From an uncultured Desulfovibrionaceae bacterium (GTDB lineage: Bacteria > Desulfobacterota > Desulfovibrionia > Desulfovibrionales > Desulfovibrionaceae), in assembly GCA_949427775.1 (NCBI GenBank), contig CASQEL010000049.1, positions 1 through 10,016 of the forward strand: DNA of 10,016 bases, written 5' to 3'. This document shows positions 1 to 8,316 of the stretch, one piece after another. Below the pieces are notes generated by a model. It searched no databases, was not told where the DNA came from, and was given only the letters and a program-made list of their open reading frames with translations. The position numbers and the translations under genes are program-made. Within the stretch, counting starts at the first letter, position 1; each line of letters opens with the position of its first letter.

Positions 1-57
1 CACGATCAGTGCAACCACCAGGATGACCAGAAGTTCAGTACTGCCGATGCCAAACAT
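1..57 (-). CDS. TatA/TatB-type twin-arginine translocase subunit, N-terminal fragment
   Basis: This is the first 19 codons of a gene that leaves the window on the left. The peptide MFGIGSTELLVILVVALIV is the classic TatA/TatB/TatE start: a short periplasmic N-terminus, a conserved early glutamate (residue 8) and then a single hydrophobic transmembrane helix. In the family this helix is followed by a Gly-Pro hinge and an amphipathic helix, which lie outside the window. The protein would form part of the Tat channel that exports folded, cofactor-bearing proteins. The ATG is preceded on its strand by AAGGTG seven bases upstream, a good ribosome binding site. It lies 63 bp downstream of guaA on the same strand, so it may be cotranscribed with guaBA. 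TatA and TatB cannot be told apart from 19 residues. Confidence 0.8.
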   Translation of the reverse strand, partial: MFGIGSTELLVILVVALIV

Positions 58-90
58 AATTCACCTTTTTCGGCGTGCGGGAAACATTGT

Positions 91-112
91 CCGGCTTCCC
101 CGAAGAAACCGG
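91..112 (-). other. Stem-loop between guaA and the tat gene
   Basis: Read on the minus strand, CCGGTTTC pairs with GAAGCCGG across a six-base loop, giving 8 bp with one G-U pair. The bases that follow (ACAATGTTTCCC) are not a U-tract, so this is not a convincing intrinsic terminator. It could trim or attenuate guaBA mRNA before the tat gene. The stem is visible in the sequence; the role is a guess. Confidence 0.4.
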
Positions 113-120
113 GTTTGTGC

Positions 121-1665
121 CTATTCCCATTCGATAGTGCTCGGGGGCTTGGAGGAAATATCGTAAACCACCCGATTCACCCCCTTCACTTCATTGATTA
201 TGCGACTGGATATACGCTCAAGCAATTCCGAAGGCAAGCGCGCCCAGTCGGCGGTCATGGCGTCCACGCTGTCCACGATGCGCAGGGCGATGACATGCTC
301 ATAGGTACGCCCGTCGCCCATGACGCCCACGGTCTTCAGCGGAAGCAGCACGGCGAATCCCTGCCAGACCTTGCGGTACCAGCCGGATTCCTTCAGTTCG
401 AGCTGCACGATCTTGTCAGCGCGGCGCAAGATGTCCAGGCGTTCCTCGGTGATTTCGCCGATGACGCGGATGGCCAGTCCCGGACCGGGGAAGGGGTGGC
501 GCCAGACGATGGAGTCGGGCAGACCCAGTTCCGCCGCCACTTTGCGCACCTCGTCCTTGAAGAGCTCACGCAACGGTTCGATAAGCTTGAGCTTCATGGT
601 TTCAGGCAGGCCGCCCACATTGTGGTGGCTTTTGATGACGGCGCTCGGCCCCTTGTGGGAGATGGATTCGATGACGTCGGGATAAAGCGTGCCCTGGGCC
701 AGAAAATCTACCTGTCCCAATGCCTTGGCCTCCTCATCGAAGACCTCGATGAAGGTGTGACCGATGATTTTGCGTTTTTTCTCGGGATCGTCCACGCCCC
801 GGAGTTTGGACAGAAAACGTTCCTGGGCCTGCACGAACTTGAGATTGAGATCGAAATGCTCCCGCAGATAGGACACGACTTCTTCGCCCTCGTTCATGCG
901 CAGCACGCCGTTGTCCACAAAGATGCAGTGCAGGCGATGCCCGATGGCCTTGTGCAGCAGCACGGCCACCACAGTGGAGTCGATGCCGCCGGACAGAGCG
1001 CAGACCACATGGCGGTCGCCCACCTGTTCGGCCATATCCTTAACGACCCGTTCCACAAAAGAGGACATGGTCCAGTCGGGCGTCAGTTTGGCCACCTTGA
1101 ACAGGAAGTTGTGCAGAATACGCTCCCCGTCGACGCTGTGATGCACTTCGGGATGAAACTGCACGGCGTAGATGCGGCGCTGTTCGTCGGCCATGGCGGC
1201 CACATCCAGGGTTTGGGTCCTGCCGATGACCGTGAATCCGGGCGGCGGCGTCCTGACCTTGTCGCCATGGCTCATCCAGACGCGGCTGGGCGCGGCGGGG
1301 TCCAGACCTTCCCACAACGGACTGGAGCCTGCGAGCGTCAGATCCGCCGGTCCGTACTCCCGCGTGACGGACTGGGCCAGTTCGCCGCCAAGGTTGCAGG
1401 CCAGCAACTGCATGCCGTAACAGATGCCCAGCACCGGCACGCCCAGATCAAGGAACGCCTTGTCCAGCGCGGGAGCGTCGGCTTCCCCCACACTGGCCGG
1501 ACCGCCGGACAGGACGAGGGCCGAGGGCCGCATGGCGCGCACCTGTTCGGCCGTGACGTTGCAGGGGTGGATTTCGGAGTAGACCCCGGCCTCGCGCACC
1601 CGGCGCGCGATAAGCTGCGTGACCTGTGAACCGTAGTCGATGATGATGACCTTGCTGTGTGCCAC
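121..1665 (-). CDS. guaA: GMP synthase (glutamine-hydrolysing)
   Basis: The product is 514 aa, the usual length for bacterial GuaA, which converts XMP to GMP using ATP and glutamine. The class I glutamine amidotransferase domain comes first: nucleophile Cys82 in GICYGMQLL, with His171 and Glu173 in the QFHPEVHHS segment. The ATP-pyrophosphatase domain follows with the PP-loop SGGIDS at residues 225-230. The C-terminal dimerisation domain ends in PPSTIEWE, as expected. The start is a GTG (1663-1665), with AGAGGA about eight bases upstream. The gene begins only 15 bp after the guaB stop, so the two form a guaBA operon and are probably translated from one mRNA. No frameshift or missing catalytic residue is seen. 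Confidence 0.98.
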   Translation of the reverse strand: MAHSKVIIIDYGSQVTQLIARRVREAGVYSEIHPCNVTAEQVRAMRPSALVLSGGPASVGEADAPALDKAFLDLGVPVLGICYGMQLLACNLGGELAQSVTREYGPADLTLAGSSPLWEGLDPAAPSRVWMSHGDKVRTPPPGFTVIGRTQTLDVAAMADEQRRIYAVQFHPEVHHSVDGERILHNFLFKVAKLTPDWTMSSFVERVVKDMAEQVGDRHVVCALSGGIDSTVVAVLLHKAIGHRLHCIFVDNGVLRMNEGEEVVSYLREHFDLNLKFVQAQERFLSKLRGVDDPEKKRKIIGHTFIEVFDEEAKALGQVDFLAQGTLYPDVIESISHKGPSAVIKSHHNVGGLPETMKLKLIEPLRELFKDEVRKVAAELGLPDSIVWRHPFPGPGLAIRVIGEITEERLDILRRADKIVQLELKESGWYRKVWQGFAVLLPLKTVGVMGDGRTYEHVIALRIVDSVDAMTADWARLPSELLERISSRIINEVKGVNRVVYDISSKPPSTIEWE

Positions 1666-1680
1666 GGGGGTATCCTCTGC

Positions 1681-3138
1681 TTAGTTGTCGATACGGTAGT
1701 TGGGGGCTTCTTTGGTGATGATCACGTCGTGGACGTGGCTTTCGCGCAGTCCCGCGGGCGAAATTTCGCAGATGGTGCTCCTGGTGCGCAGTTCTTCCAG
1801 ATCCCGCGCGCCCACATAGCCCATGCCGGAACGCAGGCCGCCGATAAGCTGGTATACCGAATCCATGACGCCGCCCCGGAACGGCACGCGCCCCACAATA
1901 CCTTCAGGCACCAGTTTTTTGCTGCGCTCCTGGAAATAACGGTCGGAGCTGCCTTCCTTCATGGCGTCGATGGAGCCCATGCCCCGATAAATCTTGTAGG
2001 TGCGGCCCTGATAGAGGATGGTTTCGCCGGGGCTTTCCTCCGTACCGGCGAAAAGGCTGCCGATCATTACCGAGTGCGCGCCCACGGCCAGGGCTTTGAC
2101 GATGTCGCCGGAGAATTTGATGCCGCCGTCGGCCACGCAGCAGCGATCCATCTCGCGCGCGGCGCGGGAAGCTTCCATGATGGCCGTGACCTGCGGCACG
2201 CCCACCCCGGCCACGATGCGGGTGGTGCAGATGGAGCCGGGACCGATGCCCACCTTGACCGCGTCGGCGCCCGCTTTGAGAATCGCCCTGGCGCCTTCGT
2301 AGGTGCCCACGTTGCCGGCGATGAGCTGGGCGTTGGGAAAGGCGCTCTTGACGGCGGCCACGGCGCGCAGAACGTTGGCGGAGTGCCCGTGCGCGGAATC
2401 CAGCACCAGCACATCCGCGCCGGCGGCCAGCAGCTCGGCGGCCCGTCCCTCGCTGTCGCCCCCCACCCCGATGGCGCCGCCCACCCGCAGGCGGCCCTTG
2501 TCGTCCTTGCAGGCGTCGGGATACTTCTGTACCTTGTCGATGTCCTTCATGGTGATCAGGCCGCGCAGGCGGTTGTCCTCGTCCACCACCAGCAATTTTT
2601 CGATGCGGTGACGATGAAGATGTTCCCGGGCTTCGTCCAGCGTAGTGCCTATGGGCACGGTCACCAGATTTTTCGAGGTCATGACTTCCCGAACGAGGAT
2701 GTTCTCGGCATCCCGCACGAAGCGCACATCGCGGTTGGTGAGAATGCCCACCAGCTTTTCGCCGTCCACCACGGGCAGGCCGGAGACGCGGTAGTCGGCC
2801 ATCAAATCCAGCGCATGGCGCACGGTGTCGTCCGAAGCCACCGTCACCGGGTCAAGAATCATGCCGCTTTCGGATTTTTTTACCTTTTCCACTTCCAGAC
2901 GCTGCCGGGCCACAGGCATATTCTTGTGAATGATGCCGATGCCCCCCATACGGGCCATGGAAATGGCCATGGCCGCTTCGGTGACCGTGTCCATGGCCGC
3001 GGAGAGCAGAGGGGTGCGCAACGGAATGGAGGGGGTCAGGAAGGTGGAAACATTCACCATGTCGGGAGTTACTTCGGAGTAGGCGGGAACCAGCAGGATG
3101 TCGTCAAAGGTCAGAGCTTTGCCGATGTTCGTAGACAT
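1681..3138 (-). CDS. guaB: Inosine-5'-monophosphate dehydrogenase
   Basis: The product is 485 aa, typical for IMPDH, which oxidises IMP to XMP with NAD+ in the committed step of guanine nucleotide synthesis. The N-terminal part TFDDILLVPAYSEV is the family start. A pair of CBS domains is inserted into the TIM barrel at about residues 93-210, including VSGLPVVDGEKLVGILTNRD. The catalytic loop GIGPGSICTTR carries Cys304, and the flap region follows with YRGMGSIDAM. The ATG at 3138 is preceded by GAGGAC at a good distance. The gene is first in a leftward operon with guaA (15-bp gap) and diverges from ffh. The CBS pair is known in the family to bind purine nucleotides and tune activity. Confidence 0.98.
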   Translation of the reverse strand: MSTNIGKALTFDDILLVPAYSEVTPDMVNVSTFLTPSIPLRTPLLSAAMDTVTEAAMAISMARMGGIGIIHKNMPVARQRLEVEKVKKSESGMILDPVTVASDDTVRHALDLMADYRVSGLPVVDGEKLVGILTNRDVRFVRDAENILVREVMTSKNLVTVPIGTTLDEAREHLHRHRIEKLLVVDEDNRLRGLITMKDIDKVQKYPDACKDDKGRLRVGGAIGVGGDSEGRAAELLAAGADVLVLDSAHGHSANVLRAVAAVKSAFPNAQLIAGNVGTYEGARAILKAGADAVKVGIGPGSICTTRIVAGVGVPQVTAIMEASRAAREMDRCCVADGGIKFSGDIVKALAVGAHSVMIGSLFAGTEESPGETILYQGRTYKIYRGMGSIDAMKEGSSDRYFQERSKKLVPEGIVGRVPFRGGVMDSVYQLIGGLRSGMGYVGARDLEELRTRSTICEISPAGLRESHVHDVIITKEAPNYRIDN

Positions 3139-3185
3139 GATGTCCTCGTAGTATGGTGAAAAAATTGATAAAAAGTTAATATATC

Positions 3186-3215
3186 ACTATACATTGCCGG
3201 TAGGGATTTTGTCAA
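3186..3215 (-). promoter_or_regulatory. Sigma70-type promoter of guaBA
   Basis: On the minus strand a perfect -35 box TTGACA (3215-3210) is followed after 18 bp by TATAGT (3191-3186), which matches four of the six -10 consensus bases. Transcription should start near 3178-3180, leaving a leader of about 40 nt before the guaB ATG. It is the best promoter match in the window. I see no clear operator sequence overlapping it. Confidence 0.78.
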
Positions 3216-3264
3216 CGCCGTTGCGGCGAGGCCCGTTGCCTCCGTTCCCGATCGGGTATTCGCC

Positions 3265-3293
3265 TTGACTCCGGACGTAAAATGAAATAACCA
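3265..3293 (+). promoter_or_regulatory. Possible weak promoter of the ffh operon
   Basis: TTGACT at 3265-3270 resembles a -35 box. Seventeen bases later TAACCA is a poor -10 match. It faces ffh and lies about 85 bp upstream of its start, in the divergent guaB-ffh gap. The position is right but the -10 is weak, so this is only a candidate. Confidence 0.28.
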
Positions 3294-3332
3294 GACACGC
3301 CTTTGCATATTTCATCCGCACTGCGGCGGAGC

Positions 3333-3358
3333 CGGTCGGCGGAGAGCGCCGGCGACCG
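3333..3358 (+). other. Hairpin in the ffh leader
   Basis: CGGTCG (3333-3338) pairs perfectly with CGACCG (3353-3358). An inner GCG/CGC stem closes a GAGAG loop, with a three-base bulge on the right side. The structure sits 11 bases upstream of the ffh ribosome binding site (GAGGT at 3370-3374). It may influence ffh mRNA stability or translation; no regulator is evident. Confidence 0.4.
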
Positions 3359-3378
3359 ATTGCGCTAACGAGGTAGGC

Positions 3379-4857
<1,479 letters not shown>

Positions 4858-4868
4858 TCGAGGTTTTG

Positions 4869-4888
4869 AAAGGGCTTGCCCTTTTGAT
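4869..4888 (+). terminator. Weak terminator or attenuator between ffh and rpsP
   Basis: AAAGGGC pairs with GCCCTTT across a very short loop, followed by TGATATTT, which is T-rich but not a clean U-tract. It lies 11 bp after the ffh stop and about 50 bp before rpsP. The end of the hairpin overlaps a possible rpsP promoter (TTGCCC at 4877-4882, 16 bp, TAGTAT at 4899-4904). Together these could adjust ribosomal protein output relative to ffh. Both calls are tentative. Confidence 0.4.
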
Positions 4889-4935
4889 ATTTGCCGGATA
4901 GTATACCCACTCTAAACAATTTTGGAGAAAATCCT

Positions 4936-5175
4936 ATGGCTGTGAAGCTCAAATTGACCCGCATGGGCAGTAAAAAACATCCTTTTTACCGCGTCGTTGC
5001 CGCCAACGACGAAACCCGTCGCGACGGTCGTCCGTTGGAGTTCCTGGGATTTTACAATCCCATGGTGAACCCCGCCGAAGTGAAGCTGGACGGGGAAAAC
5101 GTGAAGAAGTGGCTGGCTCTCGGGGCTGAACCCACGGATACCGTGCGCGCCCTGATCAAGCAGCATCTGGGGTGA
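4936..5175 (+). CDS. rpsP: 30S ribosomal protein S16 (bS16)
   Basis: The product is 79 aa, the normal bS16 length. The start MAVKLKLTRMGSKKHPFYRV is the family signature, followed by the conserved RRDGRPLEFLGFYNP segment and the C-terminal WLALGAEPTDTVRALI. The protein binds 16S rRNA early in 30S assembly. The ATG at 4936 is chosen because GGAG lies eight bases upstream and because S16 always starts at this Met; an upstream in-frame ATG at 4891 would add 15 non-family residues. It sits between ffh and khpA-rimM, a widely conserved ribosome-assembly neighbourhood. Confidence 0.97.
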   Translation: MAVKLKLTRMGSKKHPFYRVVAANDETRRDGRPLEFLGFYNPMVNPAEVKLDGENVKKWLALGAEPTDTVRALIKQHLG

Positions 5176-5236
5176 TTGCACTGCGTCGCGTCCACACCCC
5201 ACTCTGGCATCTGCCTGTGCTCCATGGAGGTGGACT

Positions 5237-5470
5237 ATGCTCAAGGACCTGATCGAATATATTGCCAAGTCGCTGGTAGACAATCCCGACCAGGTGCAGG
5301 TAACGGAAGTGGAAGGCGAACAGACGTCTGTTCTGGAGCTCAAGGTTGCCAAGGAAGACCTGGGCAAGGTCATCGGCAAGCAGGGACGCACGGCGCGCGC
5401 CATGCGTACCATTCTGGGCGCGGCTTCCACCAAGGCCAAGAAGCGTTCCGTTCTGGAAATTCTGGAATAA
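5237..5470 (+). CDS. khpA: KH-domain RNA-binding protein KhpA (YlqC family)
   Basis: This is a 77-aa single KH domain. The RNA-binding GxxG loop is GKQG at residues 47-50, within DLGKVIGKQGRTARAMRTIL, the typical KhpA core. A basic segment (STKAKKR) follows. KhpA proteins bind many RNAs, often with a KhpB/Jag partner, and affect cell division and envelope functions in Gram-positives; the role in deltaproteobacteria is less clear. A strong GGAGG ribosome binding site lies six bases before the ATG. The gene falls 61 bp after rpsP and 17 bp before rimM, the usual place for this family. The length and position give high confidence in the family. Confidence 0.93.
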   Translation: MLKDLIEYIAKSLVDNPDQVQVTEVEGEQTSVLELKVAKEDLGKVIGKQGRTARAMRTILGAASTKAKKRSVLEILE

Positions 5471-5487
5471 CGCCTGTTTGAGCTGAT

Positions 5488-6027
5488 ATGGCCGACACCG
5501 CATTTATACATATGGGGACGCTTGCGCGTCCCCACGGCATTAAAGGGGAGATCCGTGTGGATTGGTACGCGGACTCCCCTGAACTTTTGAAAAAACCGTT
5601 TTTTCTGCAGGCGGGCGGCGAGCCGCCCCGTCCCGCATCCTGTGCGGCGGTACGTTTCCACAAGGGCCGGCCTCTGGTGCTGCTGGAGGGCGTGCGTGAT
5701 CGCACGGCGGCGGAAGGACTGCGCGGCGTGCGTATTCTTGTGCGGCGTGCGGACCTTCCGGATCTCGATGAGGATGAGGTCTATCTGCATGACATCCTTG
5801 GATTGGATGTGCTGGAGGACGCTACCGGACGACGGCTCGGCGTGTTGGAGCATGTGGAATTTCCCAACGGGCAGGAAGTGTGGTCCATCCGCACCGACGA
5901 CGACAGGGAAATCCTTTTTCCCGCCGTGGAAGAATTTATTGCGGACTTCGATCTGGAGGCCGGGTTCGTTCGCATCGCGCCGCCGCCCGGCCTGCTGGAA
6001 CTTTACCTCGGCGAACCTTCCGCCTGA
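5488..6027 (+). CDS. rimM: Ribosome maturation factor RimM
   Basis: The product is 179 aa, the expected length. The N-terminal RimM barrel (residues about 6-90) opens with IHMGTLARPHGIKGEIRVDW, matching the family's GxxGIxGE motif. The PRC-barrel domain (about 95-172) includes DEVYLHDILGLDV and the family-typical FPNGQEVWSIRTDD and ILFPAVEEFI. RimM binds ribosomal protein uS19 in the 30S head and helps 16S rRNA processing. The first ATG is kept because the second (residue 9) would cut off the first beta strand. There is no strong ribosome binding site, only GAG at 5479-5481, and the gene begins 17 bp after khpA, so translation may depend on coupling to khpA. Confidence 0.96.
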   Translation: MADTAFIHMGTLARPHGIKGEIRVDWYADSPELLKKPFFLQAGGEPPRPASCAAVRFHKGRPLVLLEGVRDRTAAEGLRGVRILVRRADLPDLDEDEVYLHDILGLDVLEDATGRRLGVLEHVEFPNGQEVWSIRTDDDREILFPAVEEFIADFDLEAGFVRIAPPPGLLELYLGEPSA

Positions 6028-6050
6028 TCCTTCTTCACTCTTTCACTGCC

Positions 6051-6893
6051 ATGCCTGAACTTCCTGAAGTGGAAACCATCGCCCGAACGCTTTCTCCCCT
6101 GGTGGAGGGACGGCGTGTTGTTGCTGTCGATGTGCGTCATGCGGGCTCCGTGCAGGCGGGCAGCCTGCCGTTGACCGCGTTGATCGGTCGTGTCATCGAA
6201 GGCGCCGGACGACGCGGCAAGCTTGCCTTGTTACGGCTGCGGCCCGACAAGGGAACCACGCATGAGCCTGACAGGCTGGCCGTGCATCTTAAAATGACCG
6301 GACGGCTCTTCGTCCATCCCGCCGCTCAGGAACCCGGCGCGCATACCCGTGTCATTCTTCATGTGGAGAGCGCGTTCGGACGGGAGCAGGTATTTTTTGA
6401 CGACGTTCGCAAGTTCGGATTCATGCGGCTTGTCTCTCCCGCCTCGCTGAAAACGTGGGATTTCTGGAACGCTCTGGGACCGGAGCCGCTGGAGTTGTCG
6501 CCCGCCGAATTTCGATCCGCCCTGGAAGGGCGACGCGGCCGCGCCAAGGCCGTGCTGCTGGATCAGACCGTGCTGGCGGGCATCGGCAATATCTACGCCG
6601 ATGAATCTCTGTTCCGGGCGGGCATTGCTCCTCACGCCGCCGTCAATACGCTGACGACGCGGCAGATGGAATCTCTGTGCCGACATCTGCAGGATGTGTT
6701 GCGTGAATCCATAGAGCAGTGCGGCAGTTCCATCCGTGACTACCGTACCGCGCGGGGCGATGCCGGAGCTTTCCAAAACAGCTTTCGGGTCTACGGCCGT
6801 GCCGGACAGCCTTGCCGGAACTGCGGCCGGGCGTTGTCCACGGGCAAGGTTGCCGGACGCACCACGGTATGGTGCGAGACGTGCCAGAAGTAA
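6051..6893 (+). CDS. mutM: Formamidopyrimidine-DNA glycosylase (Fpg/MutM)
   Basis: The product is 280 aa. MutM excises 8-oxoguanine and ring-opened purines from DNA and nicks the abasic strand. The start MPELPEVETI is the invariant family N-terminus, in which the proline after Met is the nucleophile and Glu3 is the catalytic acid. Lys57 in RRGK matches the conserved hairpin lysine. The helix-two-turn-helix segment GIGNIYADE spans 177-185. A four-cysteine zinc finger closes the protein (Cys255, Cys258, Cys275, Cys278; CxxC-x16-CxxC). The ATG must be right because the family begins exactly here, yet no Shine-Dalgarno is visible upstream. It starts 23 bp after rimM and may be translated by coupling. 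All catalytic residues are present. Confidence 0.97.
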   Translation: MPELPEVETIARTLSPLVEGRRVVAVDVRHAGSVQAGSLPLTALIGRVIEGAGRRGKLALLRLRPDKGTTHEPDRLAVHLKMTGRLFVHPAAQEPGAHTRVILHVESAFGREQVFFDDVRKFGFMRLVSPASLKTWDFWNALGPEPLELSPAEFRSALEGRRGRAKAVLLDQTVLAGIGNIYADESLFRAGIAPHAAVNTLTTRQMESLCRHLQDVLRESIEQCGSSIRDYRTARGDAGAFQNSFRVYGRAGQPCRNCGRALSTGKVAGRTTVWCETCQK

Positions 6894-6965
6894 CTTCGCG
6901 ATGATGTCGCTGTTTCGCGGCGTTGCGGAGACAGTTGAAGGAAGGCGCGTTTCGGTTTAAGCATA

Positions 6966-7033
6966 GGGCAAGAGGACATCTCTTCCCCCCTCCGGGAGGG
7001 GCAGGCCGCGCGGCTTCTGTCCGCCACTGCGGA
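6966..7033 (+). terminator. Tandem hairpins downstream of mutM, possible terminator or attenuator
   Basis: Four stems follow one another. AAGAG/CTTCT-type pairing is seen as AAGAG (6970-6974) with CTCTT (6980-6984), extended by GGG/CCC across a C-C mismatch. CCCCTC (6987-6992) pairs with GAGGGG (6996-7001). GCCGC and GCGGC form a loopless palindrome (7005-7014). TCCGC (7020-7024) pairs with GCGGA (7029-7033). The first stem's extension and the second stem compete for the same C residues. No U-tract follows, so an intrinsic terminator is only one option. Confidence 0.35.
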
Positions 7034-7038
7034 AACGG

Positions 7039-7068
7039 TTGACAAATGGCGCCGATTGTGGATTGACA
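7039..7068 (+). promoter_or_regulatory. Two TTGACA boxes upstream of the glycerophosphotransferase gene
   Basis: Perfect -35-like TTGACA hexamers lie at 7039-7044 and 7063-7068, 24 bp apart. Neither has a good -10 at 16-18 bp: the first is followed by GATTGA or ATTGAC and the second by GGACGA or GACGAC. One may be the -35 of an activator-dependent promoter for the gene starting at 7118. The hexamers are visible; promoter function is inferred. Confidence 0.28.
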
Positions 7069-7117
7069 CTGAAATCGCCGTTACGGACGACGTTAAAGGA
7101 CAAAGGAACTCCCCGCA

Positions 7118-8248
7118 ATGCCGAACGCTCCTCACGGTTCCCGACCGCTCGTCCTTTTTGCGGGACATATGGGCGGCCTGATGAACGTCAAATACAGCTT
7201 TCTGACGGCGATGGCGCGCGACTATGCGTTTGACGCACATTTTCTTTCCACCGCGGCGCGGGATGTGAAAACGCTCCACGCCCTGGGATTGCCGGCCTCT
7301 CTTGCGCCGCAGGCGTCCGCAAAACTGGCGAGCCGCGCGGCCATGATTGTTCTGGACAACTTCCCGCACATCGCGGGGCTGCGACAGGAAGATCTGCGGG
7401 GCAAACAGACGTTGCAGCTGTGGCACGGCGTTCCGCTGAAAAAAATCGGTTTTCCCGAAATCGCATCGCCGGTCAACATGACCCCCGAAAAGGCGCGGTA
7501 CCTGGAAATCAACTATTCCGGATACACGGCCGTCATTTCTTCCTCGCCGTGGACGACAGGGGAACTTTTCGCCCGGGCCTTCAGGGCCGAAGCCTTTCTT
7601 GAAACCGGCTTTCCCCGCAACGACATTCTGGCGCGCGACCCCGGCAAGGCGGACATGATTCATGTGGACACGGACATGTACGGCTTCCTGCGTCGGCACA
7701 AGGCGGCGGGCGGCAAGGTCGTCGTGTACATGCCCACCTTCCGGGATACGGGCGGTACCTTCCTGTCCGACAACGCCCTGGACATCGGTTTGATCAACAC
7801 CTTCTGCAAGAAGCACAACATCTTCTTTCTCGCCAAATTCCATCCCAGCATGCAGATCTCCACGGAAGGGAGCCTGGAAGCCTTTGCCGTGTATGACAGC
7901 AGGCTGGACATCTACCCCGTGCTTCGTCTGGCGGACGCGCTTGTTTCGGACTATTCCTCCGTGTATTTCGATTTCATGTTTGTGGACAAGCCGTTGATCT
8001 TCTACCCCTATGACCGGGATCGCTACCTGAGCCGGGATCGAGAGCTCTTTTTCGACTACGAAGCGTTCACGCCCGGCGAGCATGTGACGACCCAGGAGGC
8101 GCTGCTGCAGGCGATCCGTGAGGCGACAGTGGCGGGGCGCGACCCCCACGCCGCCGCACGCCGCGCGCTCCGGGATCGCGTGTTCGGCGCTGTGGACGCC
8201 GGAGCCTCGGATCGGGTCTGCTCCTGGATCAGGGAAAGGGTGGCGTAG
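7118..8248 (+). CDS. CDP-glycerol:glycerophosphotransferase family protein (TagB/TagF type)
   Basis: This 376-aa protein has the hallmarks of the CDP-glycerol glycerophosphotransferase family that builds or primes glycerol-phosphate polymers. In order: LWHGVPLKKIG (residues 101-111) with the conserved His103, ETGFPRND (162-169), YMPTFRD (204-210), AKFHP with His242, and DALVSDYSSVYFDF beginning at 273. The two histidines and the SDYSS loop are the expected catalytic and nucleotide-binding elements. No signal peptide or transmembrane helix is apparent; it would act at the cytoplasmic membrane face. The ATG at 7118 has AGGA ten bases upstream. The later TagD gene would provide its CDP-glycerol. 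The acceptor (lipid-linked glycan, capsule or O-antigen) cannot be read from the sequence. A ribitol-phosphate or other polyol-phosphate transferase of the same family is possible, but TagD nearby favours glycerol. Confidence 0.9.
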   Translation: MPNAPHGSRPLVLFAGHMGGLMNVKYSFLTAMARDYAFDAHFLSTAARDVKTLHALGLPASLAPQASAKLASRAAMIVLDNFPHIAGLRQEDLRGKQTLQLWHGVPLKKIGFPEIASPVNMTPEKARYLEINYSGYTAVISSSPWTTGELFARAFRAEAFLETGFPRNDILARDPGKADMIHVDTDMYGFLRRHKAAGGKVVVYMPTFRDTGGTFLSDNALDIGLINTFCKKHNIFFLAKFHPSMQISTEGSLEAFAVYDSRLDIYPVLRLADALVSDYSSVYFDFMFVDKPLIFYPYDRDRYLSRDRELFFDYEAFTPGEHVTTQEALLQAIREATVAGRDPHAAARRALRDRVFGAVDAGASDRVCSWIRERVA

Positions 8249-8316
8249 GCGCCGGCGTTTTCCCGAGACACCTTTCATCCCCGGTTCCGTCACGTCGCTG
8301 TATCGCCGGAGTCTTT

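Larger units (their letters stand above)
6894..7117 (+). other. Hairpin-rich gap between mutM and the surface-polysaccharide genes
   Basis: No convincing gene is present. The stretch holds a series of short hairpins (6966-7033), two TTGACA boxes (7039 and 7063) and the ribosome binding site AGGA (7104-7107) of the next gene. It marks the change from the housekeeping operon to the accessory glycan locus. A 19-codon ATG frame at 6901 has no good ribosome binding site. Confidence 0.6.

Noticed and set aside
115..3159. Two long open frames (about 500 codons each) on the plus strand, antisense to guaA and guaB
   Set aside because: They mirror the codon bias of the GC-rich real genes, resemble no known family and are rich in His, Gly and Gln as expected of antisense frames. 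guaA and guaB match their families end to end.
4891..4935. Longer rpsP start at 4891
   Set aside because: It would place 15 extra residues before the invariant MAVKLKL start, and the GGAG ribosome binding site serves the ATG at 4936.
6901..6960. 19-codon ORF immediately after mutM
   Set aside because: It has no good ribosome binding site and no recognisable sequence, and a frame this short is expected by chance.
7047..7061. Possible sigma54 promoter (TGGC ... TTGT)
   Set aside because: The invariant GC of the -12 element is GG at the required spacing, so the match fails at a key position.
6791..8293. 500-codon minus-strand frame over mutM, the gap and the glycerophosphotransferase gene
   Set aside because: It spans two well-supported plus-strand genes and the gap between them and has no recognisable domain, so it is an antisense shadow of GC-rich coding DNA.
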